From contig NZ_CP030929.1 in NCBI RefSeq assembly GCF_003325955.1, forward strand, positions 992,001 to 1,056,000: 64,000 nt of DNA. The letters run 5' to 3'. This DNA is from Aurantimicrobium sp. MWH-Uga1 (lineage in GTDB: Bacteria > Actinomycetota > Actinomycetes > Actinomycetales > Microbacteriaceae). The notes under the pieces were generated by a model. The model saw only the letters and a program-made list of their open reading frames with translations, ran no database searches and was not told where the DNA came from. Of the stretch, positions 51,500-59,827 are shown piece by piece (the first letter of the stretch is position 1; each line of letters starts with the position of its first letter). Made by a program: the position numbers and the translations under genes.

Positions 51500-52555
51500 T
51501 CATTCAACCTCATCGAGCATGTCAGCTGGCGGAGTGTGCTGTGGAAGTAATTCACACATCTCAGCTGCTGTTGTCACGCAGATGGCGTCGTATTCACGAA
51601 GCAGGCGATGACATCCAGCCGAGGAGGCGCTCGTGACAGGTCCCGGCACGACTCCCAGTGGCCGATTGAGGGTGGCCGCATGGTTTGCCGTGTTCAAGGA
51701 ACCAGAACGCCATCCTGCCTCCATAACAACCGTGGCTTGGGTCGAAGCAGCAATAAGCCGGTTTCGTAAGAGGAACCGCCACTTGGTTGGCGAGTACCCA
51801 CAGGGTGACTCTGCAAGAACAAGACCACTTTCGATGATCCTGCTCAGAAGTGCATCATGTCCGCTGGGATAGAACCGATCAACACCCCCGGCGAGAAAGG
51901 CCATCGTGGTTCCTCCCACTGCCAAAGCGGAACGATGCGCCATGCCGTCAATGCCATAGGCAGCGCCAGAAACGATGGCTATGTCCTGTTGCGCAAGAGT
52001 GGAAACCGTTTCCATCGTGACATGCTCGCCATATCCCGTTGATGCCCGTGCGCCGACAACCCCTAGCGATCGAGCGAATTTGCTTAGGGCATCACGATTC
52101 CCCCTCGCCCACAGAGCCAGGGGTGCGTGAGCCGCTAAATCATCAAAACCTCGTGGCCAATCCTCATCTTCTGGGGTGAGGAGAAATGCACCAAAATGTC
52201 CAGCATGGACAACTGCATTGAGTGCATCTCTCGAGCTCAATCGGGGTATCCACCGCTGTAAGCCTTCAGCGATGTCTTCAACGAGGTCCGCGAACTCTTG
52301 CTGGAACTCAATTCGAGATTGAACGATACGGGCAATCTCATAGGCTGTGCGGCATTGTATGAGCAGTTCAATTGAGTCTTGTGCTCCCACAGCACTAACA
52401 AGCAGGCCGGCAACTCTGTCCCCTGCTTCTGTGAGGGTGCCCCACACTGCTCGAGCAAAGGACGTGGCAAAATCACTGCTTCCTGAATCTTGTTGTCGAA
52501 CAGGTTTCATGTATTCGGTAACGGCAGATTCAGGTAGTCCGCAAATTGTTGTCAT
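51500..52555 (-). CDS. dprA: DNA processing protein DprA
   Basis: DprA protects incoming single strands and loads RecA. The 351-residue protein has a Rossmann-like core with SLGVVGARASTGYGEHVT, IVSGAAYGIDGMAHRSALA and FYPSGHDALL; the C-terminal winged helix of some homologues is reduced. ATG 52555 has GGAGGT 6 bases upstream. Residues 1-27 do not resemble other DprA starts. comM (yifB) and yraN, which normally precede dprA in actinobacteria, are absent. Confidence 0.92.
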   Translation of the reverse strand: MTTICGLPESAVTEYMKPVRQQDSGSSDFATSFARAVWGTLTEAGDRVAGLLVSAVGAQDSIELLIQCRTAYEIARIVQSRIEFQQEFADLVEDIAEGLQRWIPRLSSRDALNAVVHAGHFGAFLLTPEDEDWPRGFDDLAAHAPLALWARGNRDALSKFARSLGVVGARASTGYGEHVTMETVSTLAQQDIAIVSGAAYGIDGMAHRSALAVGGTTMAFLAGGVDRFYPSGHDALLSRIIESGLVLAESPCGYSPTKWRFLLRNRLIAASTQATVVMEAGWRSGSLNTANHAATLNRPLGVVPGPVTSASSAGCHRLLREYDAICVTTAAEMCELLPQHTPPADMLDEVE

Positions 52556-52652
52556 GATGACCTCCGAAGAGAATCAACCATGGAGGCACCATCAGGAAGA
52601 GAACAACATTGTCTTCTGTTGACGAAACTTCTCTGAGTGTTGTTGTTGAGAA

Positions 52653-52976
52653 CTATTCGTCGAGTGCGAGTTCTTTAGGTAGTTCAAACTCTTTGGATGA
52701 GAGTTCCTCTACGTTGACATCTTTGAATGTCAGTACCCGAACGCTTTTGACGAAGCGATCTGCACGGTAAACGTCCCACACCCACACGTCAGTCATCGTG
52801 AGCTCGAAATAGAAGTCGTGTTCTGCATCAATGCGCTTTACATCAACTTCGTTGGCTAGATAAAAGCGGCGTTCTGTCTCGATGACATAAGAAAATTGCC
52901 CTACAACGTCACGATATTCGCGATAGAGCGCCAGTTCGGCCTCGCGGTCGTAGTCATCGAAGTCTTCTTCATCCAT
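52653..52976 (-). CDS. DUF2469 family protein
   Basis: A 107-residue acidic protein (MDEEDFDDYDREAELALYREYRDVV ... FYFELTMTDVWVWDVYRADRFV) of the actinobacterial DUF2469 family, encoded next to rnhB as in mycobacteria (Rv2901c). No motif suggests an enzyme. It follows rnhB by 23 bases and precedes dprA by 97 bases. Confidence 0.9.
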   Translation of the reverse strand: MDEEDFDDYDREAELALYREYRDVVGQFSYVIETERRFYLANEVDVKRIDAEHDFYFELTMTDVWVWDVYRADRFVKSVRVLTFKDVNVEELSSKEFELPKELALDE

Positions 52977-52999
52977 GGTGAATCAATCCTATGATGTTT

Positions 53000-53629
53000 T
53001 TACTTCACCCAACTTGCGCGGTGATATGGGGTGAGGCCTCTCGTTTTGATGGCTTCCATGTGCACTGCAGCACCGTAGCCTTTATTTGACGCCCAGCCAT
53101 ACTCAGGATGTTCACTATCCAGAGAAACCATCAATTCGTCACGAGTCACTTTGGCAACAATTGATGCAGCAGAAACTACTGCACAATCCTGATCTGCTTT
53201 CACCCTCGTGACGACAGGAAGTTTGCTGCTTAAAGCGGGGTTGAGCCAATCGTGCGAACCATCCAACAAGACTGTGGCCTCCCCCACAGAAACACCGTCA
53301 TGGTGAAGCATCGTCAGTGCTCGTTTTGCCGCTAGTCCCAAACAAGCAGTGATCCCCAGCTCATCAATCTCAAGCGCAGATGCTTCGCCAACGGCAGTGG
53401 GCGCCCAGGCCTGAACTTCAGGAAAGAGTGCAGTGCGCTTCTTTGCAGAAACGAGTTTTGAGTCACGCAGTCCCGAGGGAAACTCTGTAACTGAAGGGCC
53501 AATGGCACACACCCCCACCATGACTGGTCCTGCCATTGCTCCACGGCCGACCTCATCTATCCCGATAATCAGCCTGGCTCCAGAAGCAAACATTTCCGCC
53601 TCGACACGAAGGGATGGTTCAACTGGCAT
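53000..53629 (-). CDS. rnhB: Ribonuclease HII
   Basis: Removes ribonucleotides and RNA from RNA-DNA hybrids. The 209-residue product has the active-site motifs IIGIDEVGRGAMAGPV (Asp, Glu), VLLDGSHDWL (Asp) and DQDCAVVSAASIVAKVTRD (Asp). It lies 5 bases after lepB. The gene order rplS-lepB-rnhB-DUF2469 is the conserved actinobacterial one. Confidence 0.96.
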   Translation of the reverse strand: MPVEPSLRVEAEMFASGARLIIGIDEVGRGAMAGPVMVGVCAIGPSVTEFPSGLRDSKLVSAKKRTALFPEVQAWAPTAVGEASALEIDELGITACLGLAAKRALTMLHHDGVSVGEATVLLDGSHDWLNPALSSKLPVVTRVKADQDCAVVSAASIVAKVTRDELMVSLDSEHPEYGWASNKGYGAAVHMEAIKTRGLTPYHRASWVK

Positions 53630-53634
53630 CTGAT

Positions 53635-54360
53635 CTACTGCGCTGCTGGGGCCGGTGGAACATCGGCAAAGACTTCAGGATAGTTCGACAACCATTCCCA
53701 GCGACTCATTGGCCAGCTCAGGACAAAAGCTCGACCGACAACGTGATCGATACCTACAAAACCTTTGCTGGGGGTTTCCGTGTTATACCGGGAATCTTTT
53801 GAGTTGTAGCGGTTATCACCCATGACAAACAAGGAATGAGCTGGAACAGTTACATTGAAGTCGATGGCCGAGGCACGTGTTTCACCCGGTGGGATGGTGA
53901 TGTAGGGCTCCGAGATGGGGACACCATTGACAATGATCTGTCCCTCAGCAGTGCAGCACTGCACCGTGTCACCAGGCATACCAATAACCCGTTTGATCAA
54001 GTGATCGTTACTATCTGGCGAAGCTAAACCGAAAAGTGACAGCACCCACTCCACGCCGGCCTGAGTTGGGCTGACCTCAACAGGCGGCCTTGCTGGTAGC
54101 CAGCCCCCTGGGTCTTTGAAAACGACAATGTCACCGTGTTCAACACTGACAACCTGGGGAACAAGCTCATTCACAATAACCCGGTCGTCAATCATCAGAG
54201 TCTGTTCCATCGAAGCTGAAGGAATGAAGAATGAGCGAATGAGAAAGGTTTTCACAACGAATGAGACCACGATGGCGATACCAAATATCACCAAGACATC
54301 GCGGACAAAAAACAACACTGAACGCCAGAAATGGCGCGTTTGTGTTGTGGTGTCTGTCAT
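53635..54360 (-). CDS. lepB: Signal peptidase I
   Basis: Cleaves Sec and Tat signal peptides outside the membrane. The 241-residue protein has one N-terminal membrane anchor (about residues 13-35), the catalytic serine in IPSASMEQTL, the lysine in LIKRVIGMPGDTVQC, and the later box GDNRYNSKDSR. It lies after the rplS terminator and so needs its own promoter, which I cannot place. Confidence 0.95.
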   Translation of the reverse strand: MTDTTTQTRHFWRSVLFFVRDVLVIFGIAIVVSFVVKTFLIRSFFIPSASMEQTLMIDDRVIVNELVPQVVSVEHGDIVVFKDPGGWLPARPPVEVSPTQAGVEWVLSLFGLASPDSNDHLIKRVIGMPGDTVQCCTAEGQIIVNGVPISEPYITIPPGETRASAIDFNVTVPAHSLFVMGDNRYNSKDSRYNTETPSKGFVGIDHVVGRAFVLSWPMSRWEWLSNYPEVFADVPPAPAAQ

Positions 54361-54445
54361 CTGGTCAGTTCTCCCCTGCAGGTCAAGTCTAGGTTGCTGA
54401 TTCCGTCAAAAGCCTGTGTGGCGTGTGTGAAACTCCCAAAAGAGG

Positions 54446-54478
54446 CAAAAAGATAACCCCCACTGGGTGGGGGTTATC
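54446..54478 (-). terminator. Rho-independent terminator after rplS
   Basis: A perfect 11-bp stem (54452-54462 with 54468-54478) and a 5-base loop are followed on the minus strand by five T residues (54447-54451). It lies 12 bases after the rplS stop and ends the rpsP-rplS transcript. Confidence 0.92.
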
Positions 54479-54490
54479 GTGATGAAGATT

Positions 54491-54838
54491 TTAGAAGTCG
54501 CGCTTCTCTTTGATTTTCGCCTTCTTACCGCGCAGGTTACGCAGGTAGTACAGCTTGGCGCGACGAACGTCACCGCGAGATACGACCTCGATGTGGTCAA
54601 TAACTGGCGAGTGCACGGGGAACTTACGCTCCACACCAACCTGGAATGAAACCTTACGAACCGTGAAAGTTTCGCGAACGCCCTCACCGGAACGACCGAT
54701 AACAACACCCTGGAATACCTGGATACGAGAGCGGTTACCTTCGATGATGTTTACGTGAACCTTTACAGTGTCACCGGCGCGGAACTCTGGAATGTCGCTA
54801 CGCAACGATGGTGCGTCTACAGCGTCAAGAATGTGCAT
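54491..54838 (-). CDS. rplS: 50S ribosomal protein L19
   Basis: L19 lies at the subunit interface. The 115-residue protein has the family pattern [31 protein letters not shown] and ends [24 protein letters not shown] 54838 begins [13 protein letters not shown]; the seven upstream codons are not conserved. It follows trmD by 132 bases and is followed by a strong terminator. Confidence 0.98.
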   Translation of the reverse strand: MHILDAVDAPSLRSDIPEFRAGDTVKVHVNIIEGNRSRIQVFQGVVIGRSGEGVRETFTVRKVSFQVGVERKFPVHSPVIDHIEVVSRGDVRRAKLYYLRNLRGKKAKIKEKRDF

Positions 54839-54970
54839 GATGTATCTCAATCTGTACAAGCCACAGGTCTCATACGTGAATGATGAAAAGAGAGTGTGCT
54901 GTGATGAAAGTTTCAGTGCCCCCTGTGGCAGGGTGAAACCAACGGCACAAGTGATAATTCTGCCAGAAAT

Positions 54971-55666
54971 TTACTCAGGAAGTAAATCGGGCCGAATCCG
55001 CTTGGTGCGCTCCAGCTGTTGTTCGTGCCGCCATGCAGCAATAGCTGCATGGTTTCCCGACAGTAATACTTGAGGAACTTCGAGATCGCGCCATACAGCA
55101 GGCTTGGTATAGCTGGGATATTCCAGCAACCCATCCTCGTGACTTTCTTCAACAAGAGAGTCCGGATTGCCCACAACACCTGGTATGAGACGTCCAATCG
55201 CCTCAATCATGGCTAGAGATGCCACTTCCCCGCCGTTGAGAACATAATCTCCCAACGAAATGGGGCGCACTGTCATTCGGGTAGCAAAGTGGTCACTGAC
55301 ACGCTGGTCGATACCCTCGTATCGCCCACAGGCAAAGATGAGTTGTTCTTCCTGAGAAAGTTCTTTTGCTACTACTTGCGTAAAGGGCTCCCCCGCAGGT
55401 GAAGGAACAATCAAAACAGGACGCTGCGAGCTATCTGGATCAGCCAGAATGGCGTCCAGAGTGTCACCCCAGGGCTCTGGCTTCATCACCATGCCAGCGC
55501 CTCCGCCATAGGGAGTGTCATCGACGGTTCGGTGCTTATCTGTTGTCACGTCACGTAGATCATGCACGTGCGTTTGGAGGAGGCCAGACTGCCGAGCTTT
55601 ACCCAGGAGCGACACATCCAAGGTTGCGAAGAACTCAGGGAAAATTGTGACGATATCAATGCGCAT
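54971..55666 (-). CDS. trmD: tRNA (guanine37-N1)-methyltransferase
   Basis: Methylates G37 to prevent frameshifting. The 231-residue SPOUT protein has the knot motif [29 protein letters not shown] and the N-terminal [10 protein letters not shown]. Its ATG shares one base with the rimM stop (TAATG), so translation is coupled. The rpsP-KH-rimM-trmD-rplS order is standard. Confidence 0.97.
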   Translation of the reverse strand: MRIDIVTIFPEFFATLDVSLLGKARQSGLLQTHVHDLRDVTTDKHRTVDDTPYGGGAGMVMKPEPWGDTLDAILADPDSSQRPVLIVPSPAGEPFTQVVAKELSQEEQLIFACGRYEGIDQRVSDHFATRMTVRPISLGDYVLNGGEVASLAMIEAIGRLIPGVVGNPDSLVEESHEDGLLEYPSYTKPAVWRDLEVPQVLLSGNHAAIAAWRHEQQLERTKRIRPDLLPE

Positions 55667-56253
55667 TAGGCCTCGCGGGAATCCTCAGGGAGATTGTCGT
55701 CTTCATCATCGGGAAGTTCTTCAAACAAGCCTCCCGGTGGAGTGAGAGTCACGATCCCTTTCTCGATATCCACTTCAGGAACAATTGCCTTCACAAAAGG
55801 AACCATGACTTCGCCCTGAGCGGTTTTGACTACGAGGAGGTCCTGGGCGGGCAGATGGTCAACACGAGCAATAGTGCCAACCTCGATACCATCACGAACA
55901 GCCTTCAAACCAGTGAGCTGGTGGTCGTACCAGGCTTCTGGTTCTTCAGGAAGAACAGAACTGTCGTGTTCTACCCACAAGATTGCTTTGATGAGAGACT
56001 CGGCAGCTGTGCGATCGGGCACATCTTTGAAAAAAGCTACGGGGTGTGAGTTGTACCAACGGAGTTCACTGAGCTCAATAGTTTTCCCGTGCCAGGGTGA
56101 CTCTTCAGGAACCTGAAGTGAGAAAACAGCTCCTGGAACAAAGCGCTTCTCAGGTTCGTCAGTGTACAGCTCAACTTTGATTGCGCCTTTGAGGCCGTGA
56201 GCCTTTGTCAGACGCCCGACGCGAAGTTGGGTCTGCCTGGGTTCAGTGGTCAC
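55666..56253 (-). CDS. rimM: Ribosome maturation factor RimM
   Basis: Helps assemble the 30S head by binding S19. The 195-residue protein has the N-terminal domain [23 protein letters not shown] and a C-terminal PRC-barrel ([18 protein letters not shown]). The GTG at 56253 is one base after the KH gene stop; codons further upstream overlap that gene and are not conserved. An acidic tail ([12 protein letters not shown]) ends the protein. Confidence 0.96.
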   Translation of the reverse strand: MTTEPRQTQLRVGRLTKAHGLKGAIKVELYTDEPEKRFVPGAVFSLQVPEESPWHGKTIELSELRWYNSHPVAFFKDVPDRTAAESLIKAILWVEHDSSVLPEEPEAWYDHQLTGLKAVRDGIEVGTIARVDHLPAQDLLVVKTAQGEVMVPFVKAIVPEVDIEKGIVTLTPPGGLFEELPDDEDDNLPEDSREA

Positions 56254-56254
56254 G

Positions 56255-56491
56255 TTAGGCGTCAGTGTCGACGACGTCGACACGAACCTTGCGACCATCA
56301 GCTAGGGCGTTCACAACTGTGCGAAGAGCCTTAGCAGTGCGGCCAGAACGGCCGATAACGCGGCCAAGGTCCTCGGGGTTCACATGAACCTCGAGGACCT
56401 CACCACGATTGTTTGAACGCACAGCAACTTCAACGTCATCAGGGTGTTCAACGATTCCCTTGACGAGGTGCTTGACTGCTGATGCGAGCAT
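56255..56491 (-). CDS. khpA: KH-domain RNA-binding protein (KhpA/YlqC type)
   Basis: A 78-residue single KH domain with VHVNPEDLGRVIGRSGRTAKALRTVV carrying the GxxG-type loop (GRSG). It binds RNA, and in several Gram-positives partners KhpB to regulate division and translation. It lies 5 bases after rpsP and 1 base before rimM, the usual place. Confidence 0.95.
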   Translation of the reverse strand: MLASAVKHLVKGIVEHPDDVEVAVRSNNRGEVLEVHVNPEDLGRVIGRSGRTAKALRTVVNALADGRKVRVDVVDTDA

Positions 56492-56496
56492 GTGTG

Positions 56497-57063
56497 TTAG
56501 GCCTGTTCCTCGCCAGCTGCTTCTTCGGCAGCCTCAACAATTTCCTCAGCCTCGGCAACAACCTCAGCTGCTGCCTCTTCGACGACAGCCTCGGCTACTG
56601 CTTCTTCAGTAACTTCTTCAGCTACTGCTTCAATAACGGCTTCCTCAGCTGCGGCCTCTACGACGGCTTCTTCAGCAGCTTCAACAGCTGCCTCTTCCTT
56701 CTTAGGTGCCTTTTCAGTCTTAGGAACGAGTACTGGCTTCTTCTTGGTGTCGACAACGAAGGCAGCCTTGGGCTCAGCAACCTTGATGGTGCTCTTTGCA
56801 TTCTTGTCGCCCTTGAAGATTCCCCAGTCACCGGAGAGCTTCAGAAGTGCTTCAACCTGCTCGGTTGGCTGTGCGCCAACGGAGAGCCAGTACTGAGCAC
56901 GCTCTGAGTTAACTTCGATGAAAGAAGGGTTCTCAGTGGGGTGGTACTTACCGATCTCCTCAATAACACGACCGTCACGCTTTGTGCGTGAGTCTGCTAC
57001 GACGATGCGGTAGTAAGGCGCACGGATTTTTCCGAGGCGCTTCAAACGGATTTTGACAGCCAC
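56497..57063 (-). CDS. rpsP: 30S ribosomal protein S16 with Ala/Glu-rich tail
   Basis: S16 helps assemble the 30S body. The first about 85 residues are a standard S16 ([26 protein letters not shown] ... GDWGIFKG). A C-terminal extension of about 100 residues follows, ending in about 70 residues rich in Ala, Glu and Val. GTG 57063 has CAGGAG 4-5 bases upstream. The open frame upstream of it is not S16-like. The tail is known in actinobacteria but is long here. Confidence 0.97.
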   Translation of the reverse strand: MAVKIRLKRLGKIRAPYYRIVVADSRTKRDGRVIEEIGKYHPTENPSFIEVNSERAQYWLSVGAQPTEQVEALLKLSGDWGIFKGDKNAKSTIKVAEPKAAFVVDTKKKPVLVPKTEKAPKKEEAAVEAAEEAVVEAAAEEAVIEAVAEEVTEEAVAEAVVEEAAAEVVAEAEEIVEAAEEAAGEEQA

Positions 57064-57191
57064 AATTCTCCTGTGAGTGATGTGTAGTGGATGAACTGAC
57101 GACCGTGAGCGTGGGGGCACACTCGGTACAAGCTCTAGGGATTCAAGACATATCTGATTAGAGGGTCGGATATGAATCAAACTCGACTTCC

Positions 57192-57197
57192 TATTCT
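57192..57197 (+). promoter_or_regulatory. -10 candidate upstream of the gshA-like gene
   Basis: TATTCT lies 12-7 bases before a TTG (57204) that opens the reading frame 40 codons upstream of the family-like start. It could drive a 120-base leader or an N-terminally extended protein. Confidence 0.35.
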
Positions 57198-57323
57198 GGC
57201 AGATTGTGGCGTTGTATTGCTAATCGTTACGCCCGGTTCGGCGAGCTCTTCCGCTTTCGTGTCACCATGAACCAAGCGAAACATCTGTTTAGCGTTATTC
57301 AATGTCTGGGTTGGGGTGCACTA

Positions 57324-58457
57324 GTGAACGTTTCTTTTGCACCTTCAGCACGCTCAACCGTTGGTATCGAATGGGAAATCGCACTGATTGATAAGCAATC
57401 AGGGGAATTGCAGAATGTCGCCGACAAGGTGCTTGGAGAGCTCTACGGCCCCGATTTCTCGGCGCATCCCTTCATCACAGGTGAATTACTGATGAACACC
57501 GTTGAGCTGGTTTCTGACGTGCACAATACCGTGGGCGGTGCTGTTCAGGATCTACGAGGACAACTTGCTGAAGTCCGACACGTTACAGACCCACTCGACA
57601 TTGACTTGATTTGCTCGGGAAGTCACCCCTTTGCACAGTGGCAGGAACAGGTGGTCTCTAACAAGGCCCGATATCACAAGCTGATTGAGCGAACTCAGTG
57701 GTGGGGTCGCAACATGATGATTTGGGGAATCCATGTTCACGTTGGCATTGAAGATAAGTCAAAAGTTTTCCCCCTCCTCAACGCACTTTTGTCCTACTAT
57801 CCACACCTGCAAGCACTATCTGCTTCAAGTCCGTTTTGGGCTGGCGAGGCTACCGGCTATGCCTCTAATCGTGCTTTGATGTTTCAGCAGCTCCCTACCG
57901 CGGGACTCCCCTATGACCTCCCCAACTGGGAATCATTCGAACACTATGTGGATGACCTCACTCGCACTGGAATCATTGATGTGGTCTCTGAGGTGCGCTG
58001 GGACGTTCGCCCTGCCCCCAAATGGGGCACGATTGAGTTCCGCGCCTGTGACGGCCTTTCCACTGCGGAAGAAATCGGCGCGGTAGCTGCGTTAACGCAG
58101 TCACTGACCGAATGGTTCTCTGCCAAACTCGACGCTGGTAAAGAACTCCCCCACCTCAAGCCATGGTTCGTGCGTGAAAACAAGTGGCGCTCTGCCCGTT
58201 ATGGCCTTGATGCAACAATCATCATCGATAATCGCGGCACAGAAGTGCCTGTGCGAGAACACATTCATGCTCTACTGAGCCAGCTGCATCCGACAGCTGA
58301 AAAGTTGGGATGTGCCCAGGAACTCGAACATATCAACTTAATTCTGGGGAAAGGCGCCAGCTATCAGCGCCAACTTGCCGTCTTTGAAGAAACTAAAGGT
58401 GATTTGCGGGATGTGACACTCTCGTTAGCTCGCGAATTGCGCAACGGGCTGTCGTAG
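57324..58457 (+). CDS. Glutamate--cysteine ligase-like carboxylate-amine ligase (YbdK family)
   Basis: An ATP-grasp-like ligase of the GCS2/YbdK family, forming gamma-glutamyl amide bonds. The product from GTG 57324 is 377 residues, starting with the family pattern FAPSARSTVGIEWEIALID. The motifs TGELLMNTVELVSDVH, WGIHVHVGI and GTIEFRACDGLS are visible. The frame is open for 40 more codons upstream but these do not look like family sequence. It is divergent from rpsP. The physiological thiol product is uncertain. Confidence 0.88.
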   Translation: MNVSFAPSARSTVGIEWEIALIDKQSGELQNVADKVLGELYGPDFSAHPFITGELLMNTVELVSDVHNTVGGAVQDLRGQLAEVRHVTDPLDIDLICSGSHPFAQWQEQVVSNKARYHKLIERTQWWGRNMMIWGIHVHVGIEDKSKVFPLLNALLSYYPHLQALSASSPFWAGEATGYASNRALMFQQLPTAGLPYDLPNWESFEHYVDDLTRTGIIDVVSEVRWDVRPAPKWGTIEFRACDGLSTAEEIGAVAALTQSLTEWFSAKLDAGKELPHLKPWFVRENKWRSARYGLDATIIIDNRGTEVPVREHIHALLSQLHPTAEKLGCAQELEHINLILGKGASYQRQLAVFEETKGDLRDVTLSLARELRNGLS

Positions 58458-58460
58458 AGT
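58455..58460 (+). promoter_or_regulatory. -10 element formed by the gshA-like stop codon
   Basis: TAGAGT at -12 to -7 of GTG 58467; its first three bases are the TAG stop of the upstream gene. No ribosome site is present. Confidence 0.55.
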
Positions 58461-58466
58461 TTTCAC

Positions 58467-59264
58467 GTGTGTCGACTCCTCGGTTATGCTGCTCCGGTGC
58501 CTCGAACGGTGGCATCTGTGCTTGGTGGCGCCCAGTCGCGAGTCTTTCTTGACATGGCAAAACTTCACCGTGACGGCTGGGGTTCATCCTGGATTGATGA
58601 ATCCGGTGACGTGGAGCTCGAATCGGTCAAACAAAACAGCTCTGGGTTGGAAGATCAGCAGCTTCTCGACGCCCTAAGTCGTTTTTCAGCCAAGGCCAAA
58701 ATCATTCACCTCCGCCTGGCAACAGGTGGCATGGCCTGCGAGCCAGAAAACACCCACCCGTTTGTTTCAGGCAACATTTCTTTTGCTCACAACGGTTCTT
58801 TCCCTGACCTCGCCGTCGTGGAGGAGATGCTCTCTCCCAGCGTGAAGGCGGGAATCAAGGGCGATACCGATAGCGAACGCTATTTCGGCCTGATTCAAAC
58901 CTATAGAGAGCATGGAAGTACGCTCTCCAAAGCAGCACAGAAAGCTGCAGGCATGCTGCGTTCGCTTTTCCCCACATCAAGCCTGAATGCGCTGGTTCTC
59001 TCCGAAACGCAGCTCATTGCCGTGCATGCATCATCGGGAGCCCCGAGCCCCATCGAAGAGTTCGACAAGCGCGGTATCGACAAGAGCACCTTGCCAGCAG
59101 ACCACGATGATTCCTACTACCTCATGCGCATGAAACAGCGCGTAGATGGAACCATCGTCTTTGCCTCCAGTGGCTTAGATATTGACGACTGGGAACCACT
59201 GGAACACGACAGTGTCACCACCGTGGATCTGAAAACTTTGAAGTTTGAAACAGTCTCGATCTAG
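58467..59264 (+). CDS. Class II glutamine amidotransferase (YafJ type)
   Basis: A stand-alone Ntn-hydrolase-like glutaminase of 265 residues. The catalytic Cys is residue 2 (MCRLLGYAAP), exposed after Met removal. HLRLATGG, NTHPFVSGNISFAHNG and GDTDSERYF match the type II amidotransferase fold. In mycobacteria a related enzyme (EgtC) acts in ergothioneine synthesis beside a gamma-glutamylcysteine ligase. The adjacent YbdK-like gene is reminiscent, but no egtB or egtD is visible. It shares its last 4 bases with the convergent gene. Confidence 0.88.
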   Translation: MCRLLGYAAPVPRTVASVLGGAQSRVFLDMAKLHRDGWGSSWIDESGDVELESVKQNSSGLEDQQLLDALSRFSAKAKIIHLRLATGGMACEPENTHPFVSGNISFAHNGSFPDLAVVEEMLSPSVKAGIKGDTDSERYFGLIQTYREHGSTLSKAAQKAAGMLRSLFPTSSLNALVLSETQLIAVHASSGAPSPIEEFDKRGIDKSTLPADHDDSYYLMRMKQRVDGTIVFASSGLDIDDWEPLEHDSVTTVDLKTLKFETVSI

Positions 59265-59827
59265 CGTTCGAGCTTCTTTGCACTGATCACACCCGTGTCA
59301 AAGCCCAGCAGGTGCAATCCACCGTGGAAACGGGCGTGCTCCACCTTGATACAGCGGTCCATCACCACAGTGAGGCCCTTTTCCTCACCATAACGAGCAG
59401 CTTCTTCGTTATAGATACCAAGCTGAACCCAGATGGTCTTTGCCCCAATTGCCACAACATCATCGATAACTGAAGGGATGTCGCTGCCCCTGCGGAAAAC
59501 GTCCACAATGTCTGGAACTTCAGGCAGCGATGCAAGGTCTGGATAGACCTTCTCCCCCAAGATTTCGTCAGCGTTGGGGTTGACGAAATAGACCCGAAAA
59601 TCACTGGAAGAAAGGAGATATGTCCCCACGAAATAGCTCGATCGAGAAGGGTTGGGAGATGCTCCCACAATCGCAACCGACTGAGCATTATTGAGAATAC
59701 GCTGGCGCGCTTTAGCATCCGGACCAACCCAGGTGCGCTGCGACTTGAGCAACTTAGCAAGTGGTGAATTGGCAGGCAATTCACAACTGAGGCCATTAGC
59801 AAGCTGCGCGTTGATTACTTCTGCCAT
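59261..59827 (-). CDS. CoA-binding domain protein
   Basis: A 188-residue protein with a Rossmann-type CoA-binding fold: SVAIVGASPNPSRSSYFVGTYLLSS, then VYPDLASLPEVPDIVDVFRRGSD and IWVQLGIYNEEAARYGEEKGLTVVMDRCIKVEHARF. It resembles the small YccU-like CoA-binding proteins that often accompany O-acetylhomoserine sulfhydrylase genes. Its ATG overlaps the metY stop (TAATG), so the two are translated together. The exact role is unknown. Confidence 0.88.
   Translation of the reverse strand: MAEVINAQLANGLSCELPANSPLAKLLKSQRTWVGPDAKARQRILNNAQSVAIVGASPNPSRSSYFVGTYLLSSSDFRVYFVNPNADEILGEKVYPDLASLPEVPDIVDVFRRGSDIPSVIDDVVAIGAKTIWVQLGIYNEEAARYGEEKGLTVVMDRCIKVEHARFHGGLHLLGFDTGVISAKKLER

Noticed and set aside
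57204..57323. N-terminal extension of the gshA-like protein
   Set aside because: The 40 residues do not resemble the family and the family-like start is at 57324; kept only as a finding because of the upstream -10.
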